Of a stretch of 58,732 nt of DNA, positions 58,490-58,732 are shown one piece after another; the stretch's first letter is position 1; each line of letters opens with the position of its first letter. The notes under the pieces were generated by a model. That model was given only the letters and a program-made list of their open reading frames with translations. It had not been told where the DNA came from and ran no database searches. The position numbers and the translations under genes are program-made. The stretch is taken from contig MCFL01000150.1 in assembly GCA_002102555.1 (NCBI GenBank), positions 1-58,732 on the forward strand, given 5' to 3'. The DNA comes from Catenaria anguillulae PL171 (Eukaryota; Blastocladiomycota; Blastocladiomycetes; Blastocladiales; Catenariaceae).

Positions 58490-58732
58490 TTACATATTTA
58501 TTTACGAATTGCCATAACTACAGTTATCAGACGGGTTTTGCTGCTTGTGTAAAGGAGAGGATGATTCCTCATTTGGGACTACTTTCACTGTACAGAACCG
58601 AGGAAGAGAGCTTGGTGTGACCAAAATGCTCCCCTTGCCCCCCCCCCCCCGTGTGGCGCGAGCAGAATCAACTGGAATTTCCGTTTGGACACGCTCGCTC
58701 TCCTTTAACCTCGGCTCAATGACATTCGAGTT
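58490..58732. other. End of window
   Basis: About 240 bp with a 12-nt C run at about 58,639-58,650. No gene is visible. Confidence 0.4.

Overview
The window looks like nuclear DNA of a zoosporic (flagellated) fungus, most likely Chytridiomycota or Blastocladiomycota. The housekeeping genes are fungal in type: NatC subunit Naa35, GARP subunit Vps52, CCT8, Rad5, Hbs1 and AdoMet decarboxylase. They carry short introns (about 50-110 nt), often with GTACGT or GTATGT donors, and intergenic spaces are compact. A MORN-repeat protein of the radial-spoke RSPH10B type points to a motile cilium, which Dikarya lack. Phylum is an inference, not read directly.

Layout. 1-6.4 kb is a nest of dead retroelements: Ty1/copia pieces on + alternate with LINE pieces on -, and the second copia piece ends at a tRNA-derived SINE. 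6.8-9.1 kb holds no firm gene but has a 19-22 bp minisatellite. 9.1-21 kb is a gene block: NAA35 (+), VPS52 (+), an unidentified intron-rich locus (+), CCT8 (-) and an AIG1/FAR-17a-like membrane protein (+). 21.6-24.5 kb is a broken Ty3/gypsy relic (-). 25.4 kb carries a hairpin followed by a tRNA-like unit.

26,017-29,788 is the most notable object. It reads as one structurally delimited CACTA/EnSpm-type DNA transposon: 12-bp terminal inverted repeats CACAGCGGCTTT, a GCA target-site duplication on both sides, about 200-bp subterminal arrays of TTTGGAC/GTCCAAA at each end, a TNP2-related transposase remnant on +, and an intron-bearing coiled-coil gene of unknown function on -. It ends only 64 bp before the start codon of a SANT/Myb-like gene.

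29.9-35.2 kb holds the SANT gene (+) convergent with RAD5 (-). 35.2-41.9 kb is a long stretch without a recognisable protein. It contains a 61-nt A run, a tRNA-like sequence and weak signs of spliced coding sequence. 41.9-58.5 kb is gene-dense again: HBS1 (-), a C2-domain Inn1/Fic1-like protein (-), SPE2 (+), RSPH10B-like (+), an F-box protein (-) and a seven-helix receptor-like protein (+).

Several otherwise good host genes show a single unexplained change of reading frame. That could be micro-introns, assembly indels or real recoding. All gene models come from reading splice signals by eye. Family assignments rest on recognised motifs, not on a database search.
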